NCBI GenBank assembly: GCA_018713405.1
Contig: DVOR01000147.1
Coordinates: 1 to 5,109 of the forward strand
Reading direction: 5' to 3'
Source of the DNA: Candidatus Spyradenecus faecavium
GTDB lineage: Bacteria > Verrucomicrobiota > Kiritimatiellia > RFP12 > DVOR01
DNA: 5,109 bases
Part shown: positions 1 to 5,109 of the stretch, piece after piece
Numbering within the stretch: the first letter of the stretch is position 1
Layout: each line of letters begins with the position of its first letter
Notes under the pieces: model-generated
Databases searched by the model: none
What the model was told of the DNA's origin: nothing
The model's input: only the letters and a program-made list of their open reading frames with translations
Translations under genes and position numbers: made by a program

Positions 1-26
1 AAACCTCCAAACTTCCCAAAAAGGGC

Positions 27-56
27 TTGACGGGGGTGGCGTTGGCGCGGTATACT
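27..56 (+). promoter_or_regulatory. Sigma70-type promoter of the operon
   Basis: TTGACG (27-32) and TATACT (51-56) are separated by 18 bases. Each hexamer differs from the consensus at one position. The expected transcription start is near A63, giving a leader of about 55 nt before the first gene. An AT-richer stretch lies just upstream in otherwise GC-rich DNA, which fits a promoter region. No comparable promoter was seen between the later genes, so this one probably drives the whole set. The call rests on motif reading only. Confidence 0.75.
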
Positions 57-78
57 GTGAGCAGTCAATCTGGTGAAT

Positions 79-93
79 GGGCCGACAAGGCCC
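79..93 (+). other. Small hairpin in the 5' leader
   Basis: GGGCC (79-83) pairs perfectly with GGCCC (89-93) around the five-base loop GACAA. It lies within the predicted leader, 11 bases upstream of the Shine-Dalgarno. A weaker stem (CTTT 97-100 with AAAG 105-108) could partly cover that site. These could stabilise the mRNA 5' end or tune initiation, but five base pairs in GC-rich DNA may be chance. Confidence 0.35.
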
Positions 94-104
94 CGGCTTT
101 CCCG

Positions 105-111
105 AAAGGAG
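105..111 (+). promoter_or_regulatory. Ribosome binding site that sets the gene 1 start
   Basis: AAAGGAG ends six bases before the ATG at 118. This strong site favours ATG 118 over the in-frame GTG at 73, which has no such site and would put a charged 15-residue extension ahead of a textbook signal peptide. Confidence 0.8.
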
Positions 112-117
112 CACGCG

Positions 118-936
118 ATGAAACTTTGGATGATGTTGGCGTTGACGCTGGTGTGCGCGGGCGGCGCGTACGCGCAGGGCCGTTCCTCCCGCGGGGGCTC
201 CTCGGCCCAGCCCAACCAGATGATCCGCATCCGCGAGATCACGGGCGTGGGCGGCGACAGCGATTACACCACCCCCGCCCCGCAGGTCGACGCGAAGTGG
301 AAGAAAAAGATCAACCACACCGACAACTACGCCAAGGACGACGTCAAGGGCTGGCACTACTTCGAGGTCGCCTATCAGGTCGCCAACATCGGCACCGATT
401 CCGCCGGCAAGAAAAAGCCCATCCTTGCCATCCCCGAGGTCGAGATCACCTACGCCCTCCTCTACGACATGAAGCAGTCGAAGAAGGCCGCCACCGTCGC
501 GCGCCAGGCCAACCAGGCCGGCGGCGCCATCGGCTGGGAGAACCCCAAGCAGCTCTACTCCCTCTTCACCGAGACCATCACCTACACCTCCATCACCCCC
601 GGCCGCGAGCACTACGCCGCCGTCTGCGTGCCCCCCGCCGCCGCCTCCATCTACGGCGACCCCATGGTCTTCTCCGTCCAGATCAAGATCGACGGCGTCC
701 AGCAGGGTGACATCATGACCGAGATGGTCGGCGGCGCCGCCGTCGACGGCAAGAAGCTCGCCGACATCATGCAGGAGCGCGGCCCCGACGGCAAGCCCCG
801 CATGGCCGCCTGGTGGGAGCGCATCGAGAACCTCTCCGAGAGCGTCGTCCGCCGCGAGGGCATCCTCCGCGACCGCTCGATGACGCCCTTCGTGATGGCC
901 GGCGACCAGTTCTACGACCAGGTCAAGGCCGAGTGA
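118..936 (+). CDS. Secreted beta-rich protein, Amuc_1102-like
   Basis: A 272-residue exported protein. Residues 1-19 are a classic Sec signal peptide: K2, a hydrophobic core, and the AYA site with likely cleavage after A19. A flexible Gly/Ser-rich stretch follows (20-30). Residues about 35-195 alternate like beta strands (for example near 79-92, 107-116, 146-171 and 183-194), suggesting a beta-sandwich. The C-terminus is helical and Trp-rich (W232, W233) and carries a MTPF motif (255-258) followed by D263 and Y266. The mature protein has a single cysteine, C170. There is no lipobox and no prepilin-type cleavage site, so it should be soluble in the periplasm or exported further. It is first in the operon, just ahead of the pilM-like gene, which is the position of Amuc_1102 in Akkermansia as I recall it. 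Family membership rests on this synteny and on general sequence character; the biochemical role is unknown. The first 25 codons use TTG, CTG, GTG and GCG, unlike the C-ending codons of the body. Confidence 0.8.
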   Translation: MKLWMMLALTLVCAGGAYAQGRSSRGGSSAQPNQMIRIREITGVGGDSDYTTPAPQVDAKWKKKINHTDNYAKDDVKGWHYFEVAYQVANIGTDSAGKKKPILAIPEVEITYALLYDMKQSKKAATVARQANQAGGAIGWENPKQLYSLFTETITYTSITPGREHYAAVCVPPAAASIYGDPMVFSVQIKIDGVQQGDIMTEMVGGAAVDGKKLADIMQERGPDGKPRMAAWWERIENLSESVVRREGILRDRSMTPFVMAGDQFYDQVKAE

Positions 937-942
937 CGCACC

Positions 943-956
943 GCCCCAGCCGGGGC
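943..956 (+). other. Intercistronic GC hairpin
   Basis: GCCCC (943-947) and GGGGC (952-956) can pair around the loop AGCC. It occupies most of the 40-nt gap between genes 1 and 2, the only sizeable gap in the operon. There is no T tract, so it is not an intrinsic terminator. It could protect the 3' end of the gene 1 message or slow the polymerase, allowing more gene 1 product than downstream product. The stem is short. Confidence 0.35.
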
Positions 957-976
957 AGAGACGCGAGAGAGACCCT

Positions 977-2689
977 ATGGAACGGATTCTGACACTCAAC
1001 ATCGGCGCCACGCGCCTGGCCCTCGCCGAGTTCGAGGTGCGCCCGGGGCGCGTGCCCGCCCTCCTGCGCTACACCTTCGGCGAGCTCCCCGAGGGCGCCG
1101 CCGAAAGCCCCGACACCTTCTCCGTGGAGCTGGAGCAGGCCCTCCGCGGCATGATGGCCGCCGCCGGCATCCGCCCCGGCCGCATCCACGTCGCCCTCTC
1201 CGGCCAAATGGCCTTCCCGCGCTTCGTCAAGGTCCTCGCCGAGGACGACGCCAAGATGCGCGAGCAGATCCAGTTCGAGGTCGAGCAGAACGTCCCCTTC
1301 CCCCTCTCCGAGGCCATCTGGGACGACGCCCTCGTCGGCCAGCCCGACGCCGGCGAGCAGCACGTCATGATTGTCGCCGCCCGCTCCGACCTCGTCAAGG
1401 CCGTCGCCAAGGGCCTCCTCAACGCCGGCTGCGAGCCCGAGCTCGTCGACGTCGCCCCCGTCGCCCTCTACAACGCCGTCCGCTTCAACTATCCCGAGGC
1501 CGAGGGCTGCACCCTGGTCGTCGACATCGGCGCCCGCTGCACCAACCTCGTCTTCGTCGAGCAGGACCGCATCTTCTACCGCACCATCCCCGTCGCCGGC
1601 CACACCATCACCGTCGAGATCGCCAAGCAGTTCGGCCTCTCGCTGGAGGACGCCGAGACCTTCAAGTGCACCCAGGGCCTCGTCGCCCAGGGCGGCGCCT
1701 TCGCCGTCGACGATCCCGATGTCGACCGCCTCTCCAAGGTCATCCGCAACGTCATGACCCGCCTCAACGCCGAGGTCACCCGCTCCATCGCCTTCTACCG
1801 CAGCCAGCAGGAGGGCTCCGCCCCCGTCCGCGTCCTCCTCTCCGGCGCCTCCGCCCAGCTGCCCTACATGCAGAACTTCTTCGAGGAGAAGCTGCAGGTG
1901 GAGGCCGACTTCCTCAACCCCTTCCAGGCCGTCGGCTATCCCACCGACGTCGACGCCGACCAGTTCGGGCGCGACGCCTTCTCCCTCCCCGTGCTCGTGG
2001 GCCTGGCCCTCCGCCGCGGCCTCACCTGCCCCGTCGAGATCAGCCTCGTCTCCCCCGAGATCGTCGCCCGCAAGACCTTCCGCAAGCGCATCCCCTTCTT
2101 CGCCATCGCCGCCGCCGGCCTCATCGTCCTCATGGGCATCTGGCTGGCCTACGTCGGCATGCTCGGCGGCCTCTACGGCCGCCAGGAACGCGAGGTCCGC
2201 TCCCAGCTCTCCGCCTACAACAGCCTGAAGGCCGACTACGACGACGCCGCCAAGCAGGCCGACGAGGCCAAGACCCTCGCCGACGCCTACGGCGCGCTCC
2301 TCGCCCAGCGCGACAAGTGGCGCGGCATCGTCCGCGCCGTCGACGGCGCCATCCCCACCGGCCTCTGGGTCACCAAGCTCGCCGCCACCCGCACCGGCGA
2401 CGTCCTCAGCGGCGTCTCCCTCTCCGTCTCCGTCTGGAAGGACCTCGAGCGCGGCCTCTCCGACCCCGGCAAGACCATCGACGAGACCGTCATCGCCAAC
2501 CTCGCCGAGGCCAAGGCCGGCGACGCCGCCGTCTTCGCCCCCGACAACATCGTCCTTGACCGCAAGGAAAGCCGCGGCAAGATCGAGCCCACCCAGACCG
2601 AATGGATGACCGCCTTCGACATCACCGCCAACCTGTTCGGCGTCGAGAAGCCGAAGAAAACGACGAGCCGTCGCTCGCGCGGGAGGTAA
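977..2689 (+). CDS. pilM: PilM-type actin-like protein fused to a PilN-like domain
   Basis: A 570-residue protein, much longer than a usual PilM (about 350). Residues 1-350 are the PilM/FtsA-type actin fold: a phosphate-1-like strand (LNIG, 7-10), the PilM hallmark NVPFPL (105-110), the phosphate-2 motif VVDIGA (181-186), the adenosine-site motif LSGASAQLPY (288-297), and NPFQAV (314-319). A basic stretch (365-371) precedes a transmembrane helix (about 372-395). A likely coiled coil follows (about 401-447), then an extracytoplasmic part with IPTGLWVTKL (459-468), which resembles the corresponding segment of PilN/GspL proteins. The tail is basic (559-570). In classic pili, cytoplasmic PilM binds the N-terminal tail of membrane protein PilN; here both lie in one chain. 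The role is probably the inner-membrane platform of a pilus or secretion machine. The ATG at 977 has a modest purine-rich GAGAGAG (965-971) five bases upstream. Amuc_1101 is the likely counterpart. Confidence is high for PilM and moderate for PilN. Confidence 0.88.
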   Translation: MERILTLNIGATRLALAEFEVRPGRVPALLRYTFGELPEGAAESPDTFSVELEQALRGMMAAAGIRPGRIHVALSGQMAFPRFVKVLAEDDAKMREQIQFEVEQNVPFPLSEAIWDDALVGQPDAGEQHVMIVAARSDLVKAVAKGLLNAGCEPELVDVAPVALYNAVRFNYPEAEGCTLVVDIGARCTNLVFVEQDRIFYRTIPVAGHTITVEIAKQFGLSLEDAETFKCTQGLVAQGGAFAVDDPDVDRLSKVIRNVMTRLNAEVTRSIAFYRSQQEGSAPVRVLLSGASAQLPYMQNFFEEKLQVEADFLNPFQAVGYPTDVDADQFGRDAFSLPVLVGLALRRGLTCPVEISLVSPEIVARKTFRKRIPFFAIAAAGLIVLMGIWLAYVGMLGGLYGRQEREVRSQLSAYNSLKADYDDAAKQADEAKTLADAYGALLAQRDKWRGIVRAVDGAIPTGLWVTKLAATRTGDVLSGVSLSVSVWKDLERGLSDPGKTIDETVIANLAEAKAGDAAVFAPDNIVLDRKESRGKIEPTQTEWMTAFDITANLFGVEKPKKTTSRRSRGR

Positions 2690-2696
2690 GCCACCC

Positions 2697-3797
2697 ATGG
2701 ACCCGAAACAAAAGCAACTCCTCATCGCCGTCGGCGCCGTCTGCGGCCTCATCGTCCTGGCCCTCGCCTACTTCCTCTTCTCCGCCATCGGCGAGAACGC
2801 GGACGCCAAGGCCGCCCGCGACCGCTACGCCCGCAACCTCCGCTCCAGCAACCTCGCCGAGCCCTATCCCTCCCGCGCCAACCGCGACGTCCGCCTCGCC
2901 GACGCCGCCAACGCCGAGAAGGAAATCGCCGCCGCCAAGGCCCTCCTCGCCAAAGGCAACGACGTCATCGCCCTCCCCGCCGACCAGACCAGCTCCCCCT
3001 CCAAGTTCACCGAGGCCATCGGCCAAGGCATCGGCGCGCTGGCCCAGCGACAGGAGACCCCCGCCGCCCAGCGCCTCCGCGCCGCAGGCTCCCAGGCCCA
3101 GCAGACGGCCATGAGCTACTCCTTCGAGCGCTACGTCCAGGGTGACCTCCCCAAGGAGGCCGACATCGCCCGCCTCGCCAGGCAGTTCGCCACCATCCGC
3201 CACGTCTGCGACACCCTCCTCGACAGCGGCGCCGTCCTCATCACCGACGTCCAGCGCACCCGCTTCGACGCCGCCCCCGAGGCCGAGGAAGAGCAGCCCA
3301 CCACCCGCCGCCGCCGCGCCTCCCGCCGCGCCGAGCCCGTCGCCCAGGCCGCCGACGCCTACGGCCTCCTCCCCGCACCCGTCGCCAAGCTCCTCGCGGA
3401 GGACGGCGTCGACCGCGAGAGCTACGCCGTCACCTTCCGCGCACCCTATTCCGCCGTCGCCAAGACCCTCAACGCCTTGGCTGAGGACCCCCTCTTCGTC
3501 GTCGTCACCGACCTCTCCGTCTCCAGCGCCGGCCTCGTCGAGGCGAAGGTCGACGACCTGGTCAAGAAGCGCCGCACCACCCGCAACTCCGCACTCACCC
3601 GCGCCCGCAGCGCCGAGAACGCCGAGCGCGCCGAGGAGCTCGCCAAGCGCGGCCTCTTCGAGGGCGTCGCCATCGACCAGCGCCTCGTCACCGACCCCGA
3701 GACCGCCGAGCCCCTCCAGGTCACCCTCCGGTTCGACGTCTACACCGCCCCGGCCCCCGCCGAACCCGCCCCGGCCCCCGCGAAGGAAGGGAACTGA
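2697..3797 (+). CDS. One-pass membrane protein, PilO-like, Amuc_1100-like
   Basis: A 366-residue protein with a short basic N-terminus (K4, K6), one transmembrane helix (about 8-30) and a long extracytoplasmic part. Residues 31-85 look like a helical coiled coil. A helix-strand unit around 160-190 is followed by an acidic-then-basic linker (195-211, including RRRRASRR). The conserved-looking core is YAVTFRAPYSAVAKTLNALA (243-262), then a strand at 266-276, and finally LQVTLRFDVYTA (340-351). This fits a PilO/GspM-type ferredoxin-like module. The Ala/Pro-rich tail (351-363) is probably disordered. It follows pilM-N after seven bases, exactly where pilO belongs, and a GGGAGGT site (2681-2687) overlaps the stop codon of gene 2. 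Amuc_1100 of Akkermansia, a host-interacting outer-surface protein reported to resemble PilO/PilN-type structures, is the likely counterpart. Amuc_1100 is about 317 residues, so this protein is longer, partly through the linker and tail. Assignment is by topology, motif pattern and position. Confidence 0.78.
   Translation: MDPKQKQLLIAVGAVCGLIVLALAYFLFSAIGENADAKAARDRYARNLRSSNLAEPYPSRANRDVRLADAANAEKEIAAAKALLAKGNDVIALPADQTSSPSKFTEAIGQGIGALAQRQETPAAQRLRAAGSQAQQTAMSYSFERYVQGDLPKEADIARLARQFATIRHVCDTLLDSGAVLITDVQRTRFDAAPEAEEEQPTTRRRRASRRAEPVAQAADAYGLLPAPVAKLLAEDGVDRESYAVTFRAPYSAVAKTLNALAEDPLFVVVTDLSVSSAGLVEAKVDDLVKKRRTTRNSALTRARSAENAERAEELAKRGLFEGVAIDQRLVTDPETAEPLQVTLRFDVYTAPAPAEPAPAPAKEGN
3746..3781 (+). 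repeat. Direct repeat encoding the Ala/Pro tail of gene 3
   Basis: The 15-base unit CGCCCCGGCCCCCGC occurs at 3746-3760 and 3767-3781, offset by 21 bases (seven codons). It encodes two copies of an APAPA-type segment near the C-terminus. It most likely reflects low-complexity protein sequence expanded by slippage, not a regulatory element. Confidence 0.6.
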
Positions 3798-3800
3798 ACC

Positions 3801-5018
3801 ATGGCGAAAGAACTCCCCCCCATCCTGCGTCAATACGACCGCCTCATCGCCGTCGGCGTCCTCGCCGCCGTCGCCATCTCCCTCCTCTACCTCGTCGTCT
3901 TCGGCCTCCAGGCCAAGGAAAAGGAAGAGAAGTACAAGACCAGCGTCACCGCTCCCTCCGCCGAGCCCATCAAGCCCGCCGACTTCTCCGCCCTCCGAAA
4001 GGCCATCGACGCCGCCGCCAAGCCCGACCCCAAGGCCGCACTCCGCGTCCGCGCCTCCGCCGAGGACCCCGACCTCTTCACCCCCGAGCGCCGCGTCTTC
4101 TGCATCAAGTGCGCCAACCCCATCGAGTTCGCCGGCGAGGACAGCGACGTCGCCCAGAAGTGCCCCTTCTGCGGCGCCGCCCAGCCCGTCAAGGAGAAGA
4201 TCGACTACTCCACCGTCGACAGCGACGAGGACGGCCTCCCCGACGTCTGGGAAACCGCCAACAAGCTCAACCCCAACGACCCCGCCGACGCCGACGCCGA
4301 CAACGATTCCGACGGCTTCACCAACGCCCAGGAATACCTGGCCAAGACCGACCCCAACGACGCCAAGAGCCACCCCGCCTACGACGACTTCCTCCGCCTC
4401 GGCGAGATCTCCGGCACCAAGGTCCCCCTGCGCATCACCAACGCCATGCAGCTGCCCAGCGTCAAGGACGCCGCAGGCAACGAGGTCAAGGTCTTCGACG
4501 TCACCTTCGTCTCCGTCTCCCCCGACGGCGTCGCGGGCACCACCCCCCTGCGCGTCAAGACCGGCGCACCCATCGGCAAGACCGGCTTCACCCTCGTCCG
4601 CTACGACCGCGTCGACAAGAAGCCCATCAAGGTCGGCCAGCACGGCACCACCCAGCTGATCGAGGTCTCCACCGCCCTCGTCAAGCGCGACTCCGACGGC
4701 AAGACCGCCACCCTCACCCACTGGGATCCCAAGAACCCCGACTGGCCCGGCGAGCCCCTCCTCGAGCAGCAGGCCCGCCTCTCCTGCGAGATCCCCGGCG
4801 TCGAGCCCGCCACCGTCACCGAAGGCGGCGCCTACCGCGTCAAGGCCGAAACCTACGCCGTCAAGCGCATCGACCCCGCCGCCAAGACCGTCACCCTCGA
4901 GCGCCGCGCGGACAAGCGCGTCATCGTCCTCGGCGAGGCCGGCCTCGTCCAGGCCCCCGCGGCCAAGCCCGCCCCGGCACCCGCCGCGGCCAAGCCCGCA
5001 GGAGGCCAGGCGAAATGA
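3801..5018 (+). CDS. Membrane protein with zinc ribbon and EF-hand loops, Amuc_1099-like
   Basis: A 405-residue protein with one transmembrane helix (about 14-36) near the N-terminus. C101, C104, C121 and C124 form a CxxC-x16-CxxC zinc ribbon. Two calcium loops match the DxDxDGxxx(x)xE pattern: D140/D142/D144/G145/D148/E151 and D167/D169/D171/G172/N175/E178. This arrangement also resembles thrombospondin type 3 or dockerin-like repeats. Residues about 195-380 are beta-rich and may contain related segments (around 258-308 and 340-370). The tail (385-405) is Ala/Pro/Lys-rich. Flanking charges do not settle which side of the membrane the main part faces; the calcium loops and operon context favour outside. 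It starts three bases after gene 3, with a GGAAGGG site (3785-3791) nine bases upstream. Its place after the PilO-like gene is the pilP slot, so a connector between inner-membrane platform and secretin is plausible, but no direct PilP similarity was established. Amuc_1099 is the likely counterpart by order. Function is unproven. Confidence 0.8.
   Translation: MAKELPPILRQYDRLIAVGVLAAVAISLLYLVVFGLQAKEKEEKYKTSVTAPSAEPIKPADFSALRKAIDAAAKPDPKAALRVRASAEDPDLFTPERRVFCIKCANPIEFAGEDSDVAQKCPFCGAAQPVKEKIDYSTVDSDEDGLPDVWETANKLNPNDPADADADNDSDGFTNAQEYLAKTDPNDAKSHPAYDDFLRLGEISGTKVPLRITNAMQLPSVKDAAGNEVKVFDVTFVSVSPDGVAGTTPLRVKTGAPIGKTGFTLVRYDRVDKKPIKVGQHGTTQLIEVSTALVKRDSDGKTATLTHWDPKNPDWPGEPLLEQQARLSCEIPGVEPATVTEGGAYRVKAETYAVKRIDPAAKTVTLERRADKRVIVLGEAGLVQAPAAKPAPAPAAAKPAGGQAK
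4957..4999 (+). repeat. Direct repeat encoding the Ala/Pro/Lys tail of gene 4
   Basis: The 16-base unit CCGCGGCCAAGCCCGC is found at 4957-4972 and 4984-4999, offset by 27 bases (nine codons). Both copies are in frame and encode AAKPA. As in gene 3, this is low-complexity coding sequence at the extreme C-terminus. Confidence 0.6.
5000..5005 (+). promoter_or_regulatory. Ribosome binding site for the fifth gene
   Basis: A full AGGAGG lies inside the last codons of gene 4, nine bases before the ATG at 5015. With the ATGA overlap it is the main evidence that translation restarts there. It is the most consensus-like site in the window. Confidence 0.6.
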
Positions 5019-5109
5019 CCCCGAACCCCGATTTCTCGGGCCTCCGGCCCGTTGCCGTAGCCCCACGCGCGACCTTGGCCGCCACGGGCAAAACCGATCG
5101 GCCCCATCC
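5015..5109 (+). CDS. Start of a fifth operon gene, cut by the window end
   Basis: An open frame begins at ATG 5015, overlaps the stop of gene 4 by four bases (ATGA), and stays open for 31 codons to the window edge. The overlap and the AGGAGG site indicate translational coupling. The visible protein starts MTPNPDFSGLRPVAVAPRA and has no signal peptide or recognisable domain yet. Its codons (GTT, GTA, CCA, TTG, GAT, CAT) are less biased than the gene bodies, though genes 1 and 2 also begin with relaxed codons. In the Akkermansia block the next gene encodes a PilQ/GspD-like secretin (Amuc_1098), which would be a natural fit, but the missing signal peptide argues for caution. It could be another gene, or the true start could lie beyond the window. 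Confidence 0.5.
   Translation, partial: MTPNPDFSGLRPVAVAPRATLAATGKTDRPH
5027..5051 (+). other. Two overlapping, mutually exclusive hairpins
   Basis: CCCGA (5027-5031) can pair with TCGGG (5036-5040) around TTTC. Alternatively CGGGCC (5037-5042) can pair perfectly with GGCCCG (5046-5051) around TCC. The two share bases 5037-5040, so only one can form. The second is followed by only two T residues, so it is a poor terminator. They lie in the first codons of the putative fifth gene and might modulate its expression, or they may be chance in GC-rich DNA. Confidence 0.35.

Noticed and set aside
73..117. Upstream GTG start for gene 1
   Set aside because: It lacks a Shine-Dalgarno and would place a charged extension before a typical signal peptide; ATG 118 has AAAGGAG at ideal spacing.
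145..175. Lipoprotein or prepilin signal in gene 1
   Set aside because: C13 lies inside the hydrophobic core and is preceded by V, not G/A/S, so there is no lipobox; no Gly-hydrophobic-Glu prepilin site exists; the AYA signal peptidase I site fits better.
943..956. Intrinsic terminator after gene 1
   Set aside because: The stem is only 5 bp and no T tract follows; the next gene starts 21 bases downstream without a visible promoter.
1666..2559. 297-codon + strand frame rich in Arg/Pro/His
   Set aside because: Out-of-frame shadow of the pilM-like gene with no start signal and low-complexity content.
923..2752. 609-codon open frame on the minus strand
   Set aside because: It mirrors the C-ending codons of the pilM-like gene, giving a low-complexity Gly/Asp/Glu/Val/Ala/Leu protein with no domain pattern; the opposite strand has clear PilM motifs.
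3142..4659. 505-codon + strand frame rich in Ser/Pro/Thr/Arg
   Set aside because: Out-of-frame reading of two real genes; it crosses the junction at 3797-3801 and consists of low-complexity Ser/Pro runs.
5037..5051. Terminator at the end of gene 4
   Set aside because: The stem is good but followed by TTGCC, not a T run, and it lies inside an open frame with a strong RBS.
2622..5066. 814-codon open frame on the minus strand
   Set aside because: It spans two real genes and their junctions antisense, with Gly/Asp/Glu/Val-rich low-complexity content expected from the codon bias; it would erase well-supported genes with RBSs.

Overview
The window is a very GC-rich, single-strand stretch holding one compact operon. 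It has four complete genes and the probable start of a fifth, all on the + strand and packed end to end. Codons overwhelmingly end in C (CTC, GTC, ATC, GCC, CGC). Gene content and order point to the PVC group (Verrucomicrobiota, Kiritimatiellota or Lentisphaerota). From memory, the set matches the Akkermansia muciniphila block Amuc_1102-1101-1100-1099-(1098 secretin), an atypical type IV pilus or type II secretion-like apparatus. The organism call is inference from gene content and composition, and no marker gene is present.

Layout. Positions 1-26 hold nothing recognisable. A near-consensus sigma70-type promoter (27-56) is followed by a leader of about 55 nt with a small hairpin and a good Shine-Dalgarno. 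Gene 1 (118-936) is a secreted, beta-rich protein with a clear Sec signal peptide (Amuc_1102-like). A 40-nt gap with a short GC hairpin leads to gene 2 (977-2689), a PilM-type actin-like protein fused through a transmembrane helix to a PilN-like periplasmic part (Amuc_1101-like). Gene 3 (2697-3797) is a one-pass membrane protein with PilO-like features (Amuc_1100-like). Gene 4 (3801-5018) is a one-pass membrane protein with a four-cysteine zinc ribbon, two EF-hand-type calcium loops and a beta-rich C-terminal part (Amuc_1099-like). It sits where pilP would be in a classic pilMNOPQ operon. A fifth reading frame starts at 5015, overlaps gene 4 by ATGA, has an AGGAGG site, and runs off the window. 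By synteny it could be the secretin, but the visible 31 codons do not prove it.

How the genes may work together (inference). The PilM-N fusion, the PilO-like protein and gene 4 would form the inner-membrane platform and periplasmic connector of a secretin-based envelope machine. Gene 1 would be an exported partner or substrate made in the largest amount, being first behind the promoter with the best start signals. No assembly ATPase, prepilin, prepilin peptidase or platform protein PilC/GspF is visible here.
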